DNA from: Diphasiastrum complanatum
Lineage: Eukaryota; Streptophyta; Lycopodiopsida; Lycopodiales; Lycopodiaceae
Assembly: GCA_029204225.1 (NCBI GenBank)
Contig: CM055095.1
Span: 66,427,940 to 66,491,939, forward strand
DNA length: 64,000 nt
Direction of reading: 5' to 3'
Below the pieces are notes generated by a model. That model ran no database searches. It was given only the letters and a program-made list of their open reading frames with translations, and was not told the origin of the DNA. Each line of letters starts with the position of its first letter. Position 1 is the first letter of the stretch. Shown in pieces: positions 11,677 through 22,540 of this stretch. Both the position numbers and the translations under genes were made by a program.

Positions 11677-12750
11677 TGTTGTAAAGCTACCTTTACAAGC
11701 TTTACTTCCGGTGCCATTGGCGCCAGCTATGTCCCCGGCGCCAGCAGCGCCCCTGCTGCTCCCGGCGCCGCTCCCGGCGCCACTGTGACCAGAATCCAGC
11801 CGGCGCCAAGTTCCTATGGCTGAAAATCTTTGATCGGTTCTAGCGGAGTCCAGAGAGCTCAGATCGATGTGCAATCACCTCACACGATCTAGGCATGATT
11901 AAAGGAAGCCTGGGGATCAATAAAATCTAGAGAGAGAAAATGACTTTCTAGAAAGAGAAAATCCTAGAGAGAGAAAAACGTGCTTTACCAGCTTAGGTAG
12001 AGTGCTTGTTATGAGGGGAGGTGCCGAATCACACCAATACTATAAGGGAGTGCGGGTTGCGACTCAGGGCGAGCTCCAACCAAGTCTCAGCCTCCCTTGC
12101 TGGAATGTTGTCATGGCTCTCGCCTTGGCATGCTAGCGCCCCGGAGACTAGGGTCGTATCCCGGGACGCCAGCGGTATGCCGTCGGGACCATTCGGTCCG
12201 TGACGCCAGCGGTATGCTGTCGGGACCATTTGGTCCAGGAACTGGTTGTTTCCATATCTGTCGCGGCTTGTGGTTCTGAGTGTTCCTTGCATGAACGTGA
12301 ATGGGTTAAGCTCTTGGGGAACGGGCTCTAACCTGTCGGCTGAGTTGGATGGCTTGCTTGGGTGGATGTTACCTGTTTATGGCTGTCCAGTCTGGCGTGG
12401 CGCCAGGTTGGCTTCCAGCGCTCGTGACGAAGCTTTCAGTTGGTTAAGTCTGATGTAAGTCAGACGGCTTGCTTGGAATGGATGTTACTCGTTGGTAACG
12501 AAGCTTCGAGTTGGTTAAGTTTGACGTATGTCGGGCGGCTTGCTTGGAGGGAAGTCACCCACGTCGGGACTCCCGATCTGGCATGGCGCCAGGTTGGATC
12601 TCAATGTTGGTTTCGGAACTTCAAGTTGGTTAAGTCTGATCGTTGTTGGCGAGTTGGCTGCTTGTATGTCGAGTGGGTTTGGATGGCAAGAGTTGAAGGC
12701 TGGGAAGCTAAGTCGTGGTTCCCGGCTCCCTTTGGGATGCCTGCGCTACA
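11677..12750 (+). repeat. 5' LTR of the LARD-like element
   Basis: Begins TGTTGTAAAG and ends GCGCTACA. The first 150 bases carry several GGCGCC palindromes. The 3' half holds four degenerate units around TTGGTTAAGTYTGA and GGCTTGCTTGG. Confidence 0.93.
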
Positions 12751-12752
12751 TG

Positions 12753-12764
12753 TGGTATCAGAGC
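12753..12764 (+). promoter_or_regulatory. Primer-binding site of the LARD-like element
   Basis: TGGTATCAGAGC, two bases after the LTR, complementary to the 3' end of plant initiator tRNA-Met. Confidence 0.9.
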
Positions 12765-12840
12765 CGACTGGCCGGTCAGCTATGCGGATCTCACGGAAAT
12801 GGCCACGGTTTGGGGTTCATCAAGACAACTGTTGTGCAAG

Positions 12841-13228
12841 GTGCTGCCCACAGTGTAAGCACGGGTGCGTCCACGGTCGGGGTGGTCGGCAGAACGGGGG
12901 ACTTGATGAGTCAAGGTGCTGCCCTTGAGGTGTAAGCACGGTCAGTTCTCGCGGTTCGGGCCTGGCGCTGTCTGCACGTAGGACGGATGAGGCAAAGTGC
13001 TGCCTAGGTAGGTGAAAGCACGGTCTGTACCTTGTGGGGTGCGGGGCGACATATTCGAACTGTACGGGTTAACCATTGAGACAGAGATGCTGCTCGAATT
13101 CGGGTGTAAAGCACGGGTGGTTAGCTGCCGGTGCGGGATAGCTGCCGATCGTTTAGCTATAAGGGCTATCGACCAAAAAGTGGTGGGGCGTGACTGAGGC
13201 AATGTACTGCTTAATGGTGAAAGCACGG
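12841..13228 (+). repeat. Five spaced hairpin motifs in the leader of the LARD-like element
   Basis: GTGCTGCC...GTAAGCACGG or close variants begin near 12841, 12916, 12997, 13087 and 13203. The arms GTGCT and AGCAC are complementary, so each can fold into a short stem. Spacing is 75, 81, 90 and 116 bases. The intervening sequence is only weakly similar. Confidence 0.7.
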
Positions 13229-13502
13229 ATGGTTGGAGGGGTGTCCTATGTGGGCTGATTCTGTGATCGATTTGTATGGGCGCGGCCAGGCAAAGGTCCG
13301 TTGGCAGGACCATCTCAAAGGGGGACCTTGTCTTTGTTACTTGTTAGTAAACCTGCCTGAGTGTCTTACTTGTACGTATTCGTGGTGAGTCTTAGTACTC
13401 GTGCTTTGCCTGGTTTGCATGATTGCTTGTGATACAAGGAGCTGATGGCTCGAGAAGGAACCTTTTCTTTTGAAGGCTGATACCATCAAACAAAGAGGAC
13501 TA

Positions 13503-14004
13503 CAGAATCTGTGGGGCGGATTTGCAGTTCAAGTACTCACACGTGAACGACAACGAAACGACTCAATGTTTGCAAAGGATGGATGGCTAGCCTGTTTCTT
13601 AGGTTAGTTTCATTTGCGACAACGCCCACCAGACGCAAGCAGGAAGTCAAAAGTTGGAAAGGGCCATTTCAGGGGAGATCTTCTATGGAGCAGTTGGTCT
13701 TCATTTTGGGACGGCCACCTTCGGAACTGAAACTCACTGAGCATGAGCGATATCCAGAATCTGTGCGGCGGATTTGCAGTTCAAGTACTCGCACGTGAAC
13801 GACAACGAAATGACTCAATGTTTGCAAAGGATGGATGGCTAGCCTGTTTCTTGGGTTAGTTTCATTTGCGACAACGCCCACCAGACGCAAGCAGGAAGTC
13901 AAAAGTTGGAAAGGGCAATTTCAGGGGAGATCTTCTATAGCAGTTGGTCTTCATTTTGGGACGGCCACCTTCGGAACTGAAACTCACTGAGCATGGGTGA
14001 TATC
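13503..14004 (+). repeat. Tandem duplication, two units of about 250 b, inside the LARD-like element
   Basis: CAGAATCTGTG begins at 13503 and at 13755. Each unit passes through GGCGGATTTGCAGTTCAAGT, CCCACCAGACGCAAGCAGG and GGACGGCCACCTTCGG and ends GATATC. A few substitutions and a 3-base gap separate them. Confidence 0.88.
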
Positions 14005-14397
14005 CAGTATCAGTTGGGTTTTTCCTCAAAGGGGAAAAGACTAGGATCCTCTTCAGAGATTGGCAACAAGTTGGATCGAGCCATAATCCTAGCAGATGGG
14101 AAGCAAAGTGTTGGAAAGGCTTTTTGTCCGAAGAACTCTACTCTAAGTCCGATCAGCTGATTTATTAAGTGGAGGGGAACTATCACACACACCTCTCTCT
14201 TGGGGCAAATTTTGAATGAAAGTTGATCAAAATGGGGGCAAATTCAAGGTGACCTAGCCATACTCACACGAGGAGACTGGCGAACTTTGGACCTAATAAG
14301 TTGACAAGTTTTTGTTGTGGAAAGGAAAGTTTGTTATAGGCTTTCTCTGGACCAGCAATGATGAGGAAACATATGAGTACGCTGGCTTGTGTTACGT

Positions 14398-14761
14398 GTA
14401 AGGCAGCTGATCAATGAAGGAACTGTGAAAGTTGAGTCTTGCATAGAGACTTGGTATTTCGAACGGACGCTAAGGGATAGTTCGCGTTGAGATCGGACTA
14501 GTGCAAACTCTGGGTGCATGTTTCTGATTCAAAGAGAGCTACTTGAAGCTAAGCTCGATGTACACTTCTTGTTTTGACTGTGAGGCAACTAACCAGTGAT
14601 GGAATTGTGAAAGTCAAGTTTTGCGCGACGGACATGGTGCTTCAAACAAACGCGAAGAGATAGTTCGGATGCGGATCAAACTGGTGCGACCCTTTGGCTT
14701 TCCACGAGGTCAATGGTTACATTTGGGCTGATTCAAAGAGCTACTTCAAGCTAAGTGAGAG
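14398..14761 (+). repeat. Degenerate direct repeat, units of about 182 b, inside the LARD-like element
   Basis: The units start GTAAGGCAGCTGA (14398) and GTGAGGCAACTAA (14580). They share GTGAAAGT, ATAGTTCG, GATTCAAAGAG, GCTACTT and AAGCTAAG in order. Older than the 250-base duplication. Confidence 0.6.
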
Positions 14762-15327
14762 GTGCATTGCGGAGTACTCAATCTTTGCCTACCTTAAAGA
14801 GCCAAGATGGAAAAGTATCAAGATCAGGCTGGGACAAGGAGAGAAATCAAGGTGGAGAAGCAACAAGGCACGGAGTGGACCAATAAGTGGGCAATCAAAC
14901 GATAAATCCTTCGGCTCAGGGAGCCTTGATACCTGTGCGGAACCCGAACAAATCTAGAGCTCAGGGAGCTCAACACAAAGTGCATCAAGGACAAATCAGG
15001 AGCTCAAAGGAGTTCCAAAGTCGAAAGTCAGAAGCGACAGGGGCGAACATTTCAAAGAAAGGCCTCTGTCACCAGTTAATAAGGCTCTCGGGTTTTACGA
15101 AAGCGATATCAAATCTACGCTTTTCCCAGACAAAGATATTTGTTTCAAGTTATGTAATTTTTCAGTACAAAGAGCTGAGCCTCCGACTTGTGGTGTGCCA
15201 GCTTCAATGTTAATAAAAAAGTGGCCAGTAAATTGAGTACTGTGCCAAGTAGCATAAATGTATAGTCATTTTAATTGGGAGACACCTTTACTTTAATCTG
15301 ACATCTGATGAGGACATCAGATTTTAT

Positions 15328-15341
15328 AAAGGTGGGGTGGA
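15328..15341 (+). other. Polypurine tract of the LARD-like element
   Basis: AAAGGTGGGGTGGA directly before the 3' LTR, as needed for plus-strand priming; one T interrupts it. Confidence 0.7.
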
Positions 15342-16415
15342 TGTTGTAAAGCTACCTTTACAAGCTTTACTTCCGGTGCCATTGGCGCCAGCTATGTCCC
15401 CGGCGCCAGCAGCGCCCCTGCTGCTCCCGGCGCCGCTCCCGGCGCCACTGTGACCAGAATCCAGCCGGCGCCAAGTTCCTATGGCTGAAAATCTTTGATC
15501 GGTTCTAGCGGAGTCCAGAGAGCTCAGATCGATGTGCAATCACCTCACACGATCTAGGCATGATTAAAGGAAGCCTGGGGATCAATAAAATCTAGAGAGA
15601 GAAAATGACTTTCTAGAAAGAGAAAATCCTAGAGAGAGAAAAACGTGCTTTACCAGCTTAGGTAGAGTGCTTGTTATGAGGGGAGGTGCCGAATCACACC
15701 AATACTATAGGGGAGTGCGGGTTGCGACTCAGGGCGAGCTCCAACCAAGTCTCAACCTCCCTTGCTGGAATGTTGTCATGGCTCTCGCCTTGGCATGCTA
15801 GCGCCCCGGAGACTAGGGTCGTATCCCGGGACGCCAGCGGTATGCCGTCGGGACCATTCGGTCCGTGGCGCCAGCGGTATGCTGTCGGGACCATTTGGTC
15901 CAGGAACTGGTTGTTTCCATATCTGTCGCGGCTTGTGGTTCTGAGTGTTCCTTGCATGAACGTGAATTGGTTAAGCTCTTGGGGAACGGGCTCTAACCTG
16001 TCGGCTGAGTTGGATGGCTTGCTTGGGTGGATGTTACCTGTTTATGGCTGTCCAGTCTGGCGTGGCGCCAGGTTGGCTTCCAGCGCTCGTGACGAAGCTT
16101 TCAGTTGGTTAAGTCTGATGTAAGTCAGACCGCTTGCTTGGAATGGATGTTACTCGTTGGTAACGAAGCTTCGAGTTGGTTAAGTTTGACGTATGTCGGG
16201 CGGCTTGCTTGGAGGGAAGTCACCCACGTCGGGACTCCCGATCTGGCATGGCGCCAGGTTGGATCTCAATGTTGGTTTCGGAACTTCAAGTTGGTTAAGT
16301 CTGATCGTTGTTGGCGAGTTGGCTGCTTGTATGTCGAGTGGGTTTGGATGGCAAGAGTTGAAGGCTGGGAAGCTAAGTCGTGGTTCCCGGCTCCCTTTGG
16401 GATGCCTGCGCTACA
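15342..16415 (+). repeat. 3' LTR of the LARD-like element
   Basis: Same 1074-base length as the 5' LTR with no indels. Differences I see include TATAGGGGAG for TATAAGGGAG, CTCAACC for CTCAGCC, GTGGCGCC for GTGACGCC, GAATTGG for GAATGGG and AGACCGC for AGACGGC. Confidence 0.93.
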
Positions 16416-16697
16416 GAAGGGTTGGATAGAGCTTGGAGAACCAAACGAGACCCTTCTACACTCATTGTTCGCTTCACGAATTTGGAAGAGAGACGGGCAA
16501 CCCTCAAACTGCGGGCTAAGCTTAGAGGTACACTTATATTTATGGATGATGACACGCAGGTTGCGGATCGCAAAAAGGCATTCAGTGAGGCAAAAGCGTT
16601 GGGGAAGAGGGTAATTTATCGGGATGGCAAAGCTCGATACATTGATCCTCCGAATCCTGACAAATAGGGAGCATGGCCCTCCGGACTAGGTAGCGGT

Positions 16698-18110
16698 TTG
16701 GGGGCTCTTTCTAGAGCATTGAGATTATGGAACTGCAATGGCATTCATTCTTCAGCTACCGCCAAAGATTTTAGAGATTTTTGCACTAAGGGTGATATCT
16801 TACTACTTACCGAGACACATGAGAGTCCTGAGAGAGGTCTACCGGCTGTTGCGGGTTTTTGTTGGTTCTCTGCACATCGGAGGGCGACAAGAGCATTGAC
16901 AGATCGGGGTTCTGGTGGGGTGGCTTGCTTAGTCCGCGACTTCATTCGGCCCTGGGTCGAGTTGGTGCATACTGACGAGCGAGCTCGCTATATTTGGATT
17001 CAGGTGGACCGGACTTTGACGGGACTGAACCGAGACCTTTTTCTAGCCGTTTGCTATTTTCCACCAGACACATCAGTTTTCACATCAGATGAGGAGTCAC
17101 CTTACTTGGATATCTCTTCAGACATTATCAGATACGAGGAGCGGGGTTATATTCTCCTAGCTGGCGACTTTAATGCCAGGACTGGATCCAGGCAGACAGA
17201 GTTTTATAGAGCAGAGGATGATCCATAGCGGATACATGCTTTAGACTGGGATGATCTTGGCCTCTGGCAACAATCAGCAGATGCAGAGGGTCCAGTTACT
17301 GCATATGGAGAGCTGATGCTTCAGTTGGGCGAGGCTCACGGATTGGCCATTTATAATGGCTTACTGCAGTGGCCTGATTCAGGTGACTTTACCTATTTTC
17401 CACATAACGGAGGGAGTAGTGTTGTTGACTATTTCATGGGATTGTCGTCTCTCCTCCCCTACATTTCATCTTTCTTGGTCCACCGCACCACTTGTCTGAC
17501 CACTCATACCTCTCTCTCTCTATTGGCCTTCTTCACACCCCCTGTGCTAGTACATTCACCCCTAGTGAAAAGACCGTCTACCGCTATAACCCTCAAAAAA
17601 CCCCTCTGTACAAGGAAACCTTATCTGATCTCCTGACTCATTTTCCCTATGTAGCTACTTTGGCATACCAGTCTCTTTTTCTTGTCCGGACCCTGCATAC
17701 CTCTGCATCCCTTGCTTTTCCATCCCCACGGCCCAAGCACTTACGACATAGACCGCATAACCCCTGGTATGACCACGAATGTAACCAACTTCATCTGAAC
17801 TTGATTTATGCACGCTGCCACCTCCCTCATCTTGCAAAGGACTTATCTCGTGTATATCGTAGAACCACCCGCAAAAAGAAAATTGCATATGAAACTTGCC
17901 AGGGGAAGAAGATGATGGACCTTTTCTTTAGCTCCTCGTCGCGTTCTTTTTGGCAAATGTGGCCAAAACCAAAGTTATGGTGTTTAACACCTCTAGATCC
18001 TTCATGATGCGACAGGAGCTTCTGTGGGAGGAACATCCACTTGAGGTAGTTGACTCTTACACATACATGGGCGTGGTATTCTCTGGTCAGACGGCAGAGA
18101 CAGTGTCGGC
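16698..18110 (+). pseudogene. LINE-3 ORF2: endonuclease plus truncated RT
   Basis: The endonuclease is well preserved: LRLWNCNG, ILLLTETHES, DRGSGGVACL, FLAVCYFPPDT, LLAGDFNARTG, then TAG at 17226. In the same frame it continues to SSVVDYFMG. A frameshift near 17490 leads to MSDHSYLSLS and the linker PHNPWYDHEC. RT motifs are absent because of an internal deletion. What remains is KTKVMVFNTS and SYTYMGVVFSG (about 17960-18090), followed by out-of-frame sequence. The missing catalytic core makes it inactive. Confidence 0.85.
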
Positions 18111-18400
18111 GACTAGAGGGACAGGCAACCCGCAGGCCACGATCTACAACTTCACGGCAGCAGAGACGCCACCGACCATCCACTCAGAGATGGAGAGACA
18201 CAGTTCGTTCAGCGACAGTGTCTCAACATACTTTACATCACTATTTCATAGGCGGAGAGACATTTATATGATGATAAGGCTCTCCTTGTCTATCATCATT
18301 ATTTCCTGTTTACCTGTAGTCTTGTTTCTTTGTTCTTTTAGGTGGTAGAGCTTTCATGCTCCCACCGTGCATACTTGACATGTACCTTTTTCAGTCCTAT

Positions 18401-18414
18401 GTACCTTAGGGTAT
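18401..18414 (+). other. LINE-3 3' stem-loop (covarying)
   Basis: GTACC-TTAG-GGTAT: the G-C pair of the other copies is replaced by A-T on both arms, with a closing G-T wobble. Structure kept, sequence changed. Confidence 0.6.
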
Positions 18415-18434
18415 GTCATGGACATTTATAAAGA

Positions 18435-18437
<3 letters not shown>

Positions 18438-18516
<79 letters not shown>
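18438..18516. repeat. (CT)n tract 4, between LINE-3 and LINE-4
   Basis: About 79 bases of CT, the longest tract here. LINE-4 starts GCGTGCGCGCC directly after it. Confidence 0.95.
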
Positions 18517-18518
<2 letters not shown>

Positions 18519-18586
18519 GTGCGCGCCATGGTTCCTCGTGCCATCTCTATCCATAGCAGGTCTCGATCATCCTGTACCTCCACCTC

Positions 18587-18826
18587 ATGCTACAGTCCAA
18601 AGTTGCATCGCTCGAACAATCCATCGGGACCAAACAGGCTGTGGCTTCGGTGTCTACCACCAATATGATACGGGAACTGGAGACAAAGATTGAAAAGCAG
18701 CAAGAGGCCCTTTTTTGGGCATCAGTTTTGAAAAAAGGCACCAAACCAAGCGCTCCCATCTCTTCGGTTATCTCAGCCACCATCTTGGAAGAGAAATCAC
18801 GAGACCAAAAAAGTGCACAACATTAG
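18587..18826 (+). pseudogene. LINE-4 ORF1 coiled-coil fragment
   Basis: 79 codons. The frame has MIRELETKIEKQQEALFWAS in its middle, equivalent to the coiled-coil and WASVLK region of LINE-1, and then SVISATILEEKS. It ends before the RRM-like half, remnants of which (HNIRVRGIPD in another frame) follow at about 18817-18850. Confidence 0.65.
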
Positions 18827-19736
18827 AGTTCGTGGGATCCCAGATACACAAGTTACTCATCTAGAGACTCCGCGACCTCGGCTTCTCCACTGACATCGTT
18901 CTTGCTGTTATGGCACTTTATGAGCGTGTTCTGGGATGTTTCCGACATAGCAATGGCATATCAGATCACATTTGGAGCACTATTGGGGTGAAGCAGGGTT
19001 GCTCCCTCTCACCAATCCTCTTTTTACACAGTGTGGTGGTGCTGGTTGCAGGCTTGGGGACATCTTGATTGCTTTCCTCCTTTATGTTGATGATGTGGTA
19101 TTGGTCTCACCTACCAGAGAGGGTCTACAGCAACAGTTGGATTGCTTGCATGAGTTTTGCACCAGATGGGGCCTAGGGGTGAACATTGGGAAGACTAATT
19201 TTATGGTCTTCAAAACTAATGCCTTTTTTGGGCATCAGTTTTGAAAAAAGGCACCAAACCAAGCGCTCCCATCTCTTCGGTTATCTCAGCCACCATCTTG
19301 GAAGAGAAATCACGAGACCAAAAAGTGCACAACATTAGAGTTCGTGGGATCCCAGATACACAAGTTACTCATCTAGAGACTCCGCGACCTCGGCTTCTCC
19401 ACTGACATCGTTCTTGCTGTTATGGCACTTTATGAGCGTGTTCTGGATGTTTCCGACATAGCAGTGGCATATCAGATCACATTTGGAGCACTATTGGGGT
19501 GAAGCAGGGTTGCTCCCTCTCACCAGTCCTCTTTTTACACAGTGTGGTGGTGCTGGTTGCAGGCTTGGGGACATCTTGATTGCTTTCCTCCTTTATGTTG
19601 ATGATGTGGTATTGGTCTCACCTACCAGAGAGGGTCTACAGCAACAGTTGGATTGCTTGCATGAGTTTTGCACCAGATGGGGCCTAGGGGTGAACATTGG
19701 GAATACTTATTTTTTGGTCTTCAACACTTCTCGAGC
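18711..19736 (+). repeat. 513-b direct tandem duplication in LINE-4
   Basis: TTTTTTGGGCATCAGTTTTG occurs at 18711 and 19224. The two copies are almost identical through GGTGAACATTGGGAA and differ by a few single bases. The junction (about 19221) joins AACTAATGCC to the repeat start. Confidence 0.9.
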
Positions 19737-20848
19737 ATTCATGCAGCGCTGGAGCTTACTTTGGGTGGACAGGTTCTAGAGGTGGTCCCCTCCTACACAT
19801 ACTTGGGGATCCTTTTCTCAAGTCCTACTTTTAGCATGAGACAGGCCGCTACCACTCGACTGGGGAAGGGACATGCCTCCCTTGTTCAGCTAGAGAGATT
19901 TTGTTTCCGGAAGTCCATCCAGGATGCTCGCAGTAAGTGTCGCCTCTTTGATAGCATTCACCCCCACGGCTCTATATGCGGCAAAGGCATGGTGTACAGG
20001 TCTTCCCTTTTCACACTGGGCCAATCTTTCACAACTACAAACCACTCTAGCTCGACTGATCCAAGCGAAGCCTTCTGTTCCACATGAGATTCTCCTGGCC
20101 GAGTTTGCAGTCCCACCTATTCAAATCGAGGCAGCTCTTCAACTCATTACCTATACACAAAGGATACAGGCGTTACCAGAGATAGACAGACGATACATAC
20201 AGACTGCACTATCCTCCTCACAACGTCTTCATGGTCAGGGCTACAAATTATAATGGTTCTCTCAGGCATCCCACCTCCTACTTGAGTCATTTGGTATATC
20301 CATCACAGAGCTTCCCTCGGGCACCCATCATTATATCAGACGATTCCTCTATCGAGCATATTTAGAGCGGACTTGGCGTAACCAGCTAGGGGTTAAGCCA
20401 GCTTTCTACCAGACACATTTCTTGGACCTGGATGCATCTGGGAGCCCAGTCATGCCACGCTACTTGGAGTCGGGACTCACATTGCCTCAGATTCACACTG
20501 GGACAGCTCAGGGTATCTTCTCATCAGCTAGCTATTGAGACGGGGAGGTTCCATGGTATTCCTAGAGAGGATCAGATTTGCCAGTTATGCTCCCTAGGTG
20601 AGGTGGAGTCTGAGGGGCACTTTATCTTTAGATGCCCAGTACACTATGAGATCAGAGGGCGATATCATTGCCTGTTTCGAGACATGCCTACCACTCTACG
20701 CTCCCTCATAGCCTATGAGGACCCACGATGTGTCGCTTTGTTGGTATGCGAGATGTTCATACTACGGAGAGACTTATATGGGACATCCCAGCATTTTACC
20801 TCACCATTGATTACTTATTCTTTACTAGGCGGAGATCGCATGATTTAG
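18850..20848 (+). pseudogene. LINE-4 ORF2 remains: RT middle (twice) and C-terminal zinc knuckle
   Basis: Each duplicate carries STIGVKQGCSLSP and LLYVDDVVLVS, where YVDD replaces the YADD of its relatives. A third of the catalytic region is displaced by an out-of-frame FLHSVVV segment. From 19740 the text continues SYTYLGILFSSPTFSMRQAA and LVQLERFCFRKSIQDARSKC. A TAA stands at about 20251. The knuckle frame (20432-20848) has CQLCSLGEVESEGHFIFRCP. Multiple frame changes make it non-coding. Confidence 0.82.
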
Positions 20849-21222
20849 TGCCTGAGAATGAGGATTATGACGACGACGAGGATGATAGCCGCTCACATGC
20901 TCATAGAGATCAGAGGCAGTGTACCCCCCACCATCACGTTACTACCAAGATCACCAGACATCCTATGCAGAGACGTTACTACACATGCTCATGCTCACAG
21001 ACGACGCCAGCAGGCTCCAGTGATCTCTCATGCCATAGCTCGTATTACATCTTTTTACAGCAGCAGCAGCAGCAGCATCATAGGCTTGACACCTTGACAT
21101 GGATACAGATGATCTATTTGAGTTTTTAGTTTGTACTGGATGTTTTCTTAATTACAATTTTGGAGACGTTTTATACGCTCCCATGGTTACCACATACTTG
21201 ACATATACTTCATTAGTCTTAT

Positions 21223-21236
21223 ATGCATTTTGGCAT
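21223..21236 (+). other. LINE-4 3' stem-loop (one mismatch)
   Basis: ATGCA-TTTT-GGCAT: four pairs hold; the A opposite G next to the loop is a mismatch. Confidence 0.5.
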
Positions 21237-21270
21237 GGAAAATACATTAATAAAGCTTTCTTTCTTTCTT

Positions 21271-21276
<6 letters not shown>

Positions 21277-21336
<60 letters not shown>
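21277..21336. repeat. (CT)n tract 5, between LINE-4 and LINE-5
   Basis: About 60 bases of CT after a (TTTC)n transition. LINE-5 starts GTGGAGATAGC at 21337. Confidence 0.95.
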
Positions 21337-21339
<3 letters not shown>

Positions 21340-21549
21340 GAGATAGCTCCACGCGGATCTGCTCCTGCTGTCCCTCGCGCCATCTCTTCACTCCCTCCAC
21401 GTCGGACCACCCGCTCCCCCCTCGCTACTATCTCCTCCCCCTCCCGCGCTGAAAACAGCTCCTCCATCGCTGCTGAAAACACCTCCTCCATCGCGGCTGA
21501 AAACAGCTAACCCCCCCTCTTTGCAAGCAATACCTCCTTCGCTGGAAAC

Positions 21550-22540
21550 ACCCCCTTCATTACAGGCAGGGATATATTATTCTTCATGGAGACACACGAG
21601 AGCCCAAAGCGAGGACTTCCTTCTTTTCCTGGATATAGATGGGATTCAGTATTCCGACGAGAGACTAGATCTGCTAGTGGACGTGGTTCAGGTGGGGTCG
21701 CCTGCTTGTACAGGGAGGCTCTTCACTCGAGTATTGACTTCATCCGACGTGACGAGTAGGCCCGCTACACCTGGACTCGCATTGTGGGTCAGGATATTGG
21801 CTTGGATAGAGATCTTTTTATTGCGGCATGTTACTTTCCACCAGAGTCCTTGTCTTTTGCTGAGGGTATTGGATCTCCATATCATGACCTCTCACCAGAT
21901 ATTATCAGATTTTCAGAGCGGGGGCATATTCTCCTCACGGGATTTTAATGCCCGGACATCTTCGCGACAGATAGAGTTCTTCGACACCACTGATGAGCTA
22001 CGTGTTCGTGCCTTGGACAGTGATATGCTTGGAGTTACCAGGACCTCCGCGGATAGTTTTGGACCTACTTCTTCATATGGTGAGCACTTATTGCAGTTTG
22101 GAGAGGCACATGAGCTAGCCATTTATAATGGCTTACCCTGCTGGCCACATTCAGACAGTTACACATGCCACCCTCACAGTGGAGAACATAGTGTCGTTGA
22201 CTATCTCATGGGGTCACCATCCTTTGTACCCACAGTTTCTGACTTCCACATTTTCCCCACCACCCTTTCTGATCACTCATTTCTCTCCTTCGATATCGGC
22301 CACCTCCCACCCTCATCCATCTACACTACCCACGCTTACCCGAGCACCCACGTACACATTTGATCCCACTTACATGCCGCTATACCGGCAGTCCTTAGCT
22401 TCACTTTTACACTCCGTAAGAAACGCTCCCATGATGATTCTGAAGGGAAACGTCTCATTGACCTTCTTTTCAGCTCTTCTTCGGGCGCTTTCTGGCGCGA
22501 GTTCATTCCTCGCTCTCCACCACCTCTCTTGGAAGACCTC
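21550..22540 (+). pseudogene. LINE-5 endonuclease, frameshifted
   Basis: Pieces in three frames: GRDILFFMETHESPKRGLPS near 21560, SGRGSGGVACLYR near 21690, LDRDLFIAACYFPPES near 21800, then DFNARTSSRQIEF, HSVVDYLMGSP and LSDHSFLSFD in the long frame ending at 22363. The N-terminal WNCNG strand is lost with the ORF1 deletion. The linker region is shortened. Confidence 0.8.

Larger units (their letters stand above)
11677..16415 (+). mobile_element. Non-autonomous LTR retrotransposon (LARD-like), 4739 b, inserted in LINE-3
   Basis: Two 1074-base LTRs (TG...CA) flank a 2591-base interior that has no gag, protease, RT or integrase motif. A primer-binding site follows the 5' LTR and a purine tract precedes the 3' LTR. 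The 5-bp target duplication GAAGG is perfect (11672-11676 and 16416-16420). The two LTRs differ at about five positions by eye, so the insertion is recent relative to its neighbours. The orientation given is from the PBS and PPT. Because no pol gene remains, its superfamily cannot be decided. Confidence 0.93.
10750..16668 (+). pseudogene. LINE-3 ORF1, two parts (10750-11676 and 16421-16668)
   Basis: The first part is Pro/Ser/Thr-rich and repetitive (10815-11150). It is followed by a coiled coil (about 11280-11457, with YILSYIEQIKHESTSLRKEM), a TAG stop at 11458 and a WASLFKEDV segment. After the LTR insertion the RRM-like half continues: LIVRFTNLEERRATLKLRAK, GTLIFMDDDT, ending YIDPPNPDK and a stop at 16665. 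The join across the target-site duplication preserves the frame (...SHHSEG / LDRAW...), showing that the LTR element entered a readable ORF1. Confidence 0.8.
10696..18437 (+). mobile_element. LINE-3, split by a 4.7-kb LTR element
   Basis: Its 5' end GTGGAGAT is shared with LINE-5. A Pro/Ser-rich and coiled-coil ORF1 is interrupted at 11676 and resumes at 16421 after removal of the LTR element and one GAAGG copy. Then come the endonuclease (16698-17640) and linker. Most of RT, including the YADD motif, is deleted: the text jumps from SFWQMW at about 17960 to KTKVMVFNTS. The C-terminal domain is also largely missing. The 3' end has a variant stem-loop and (CT)n tail. It cannot be autonomous. 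Confidence 0.88.
18517..21276 (+). mobile_element. LINE-4: internally deleted LINE with a 513-b tandem duplication
   Basis: After the (CT)n tract come a short leader and a coiled-coil ORF1 piece, then an abrupt jump into the middle of RT (LGFSTDIVLAVMALYERV). The endonuclease and N-terminal RT are deleted. A 513-base segment covering the ORF1 end and RT middle is present twice. The C-terminal domain and 3' UTR are complete and end ATTAATAAAGC plus (TTTC)n and (CT)n. Confidence 0.85.

Noticed and set aside
12021-12935. ORFs inside the LARD LTR (duplicated at 15686-16614)
   Set aside because: Identical frames in both LTR copies reflect the repeat; no domain, and LTRs do not normally encode proteins.
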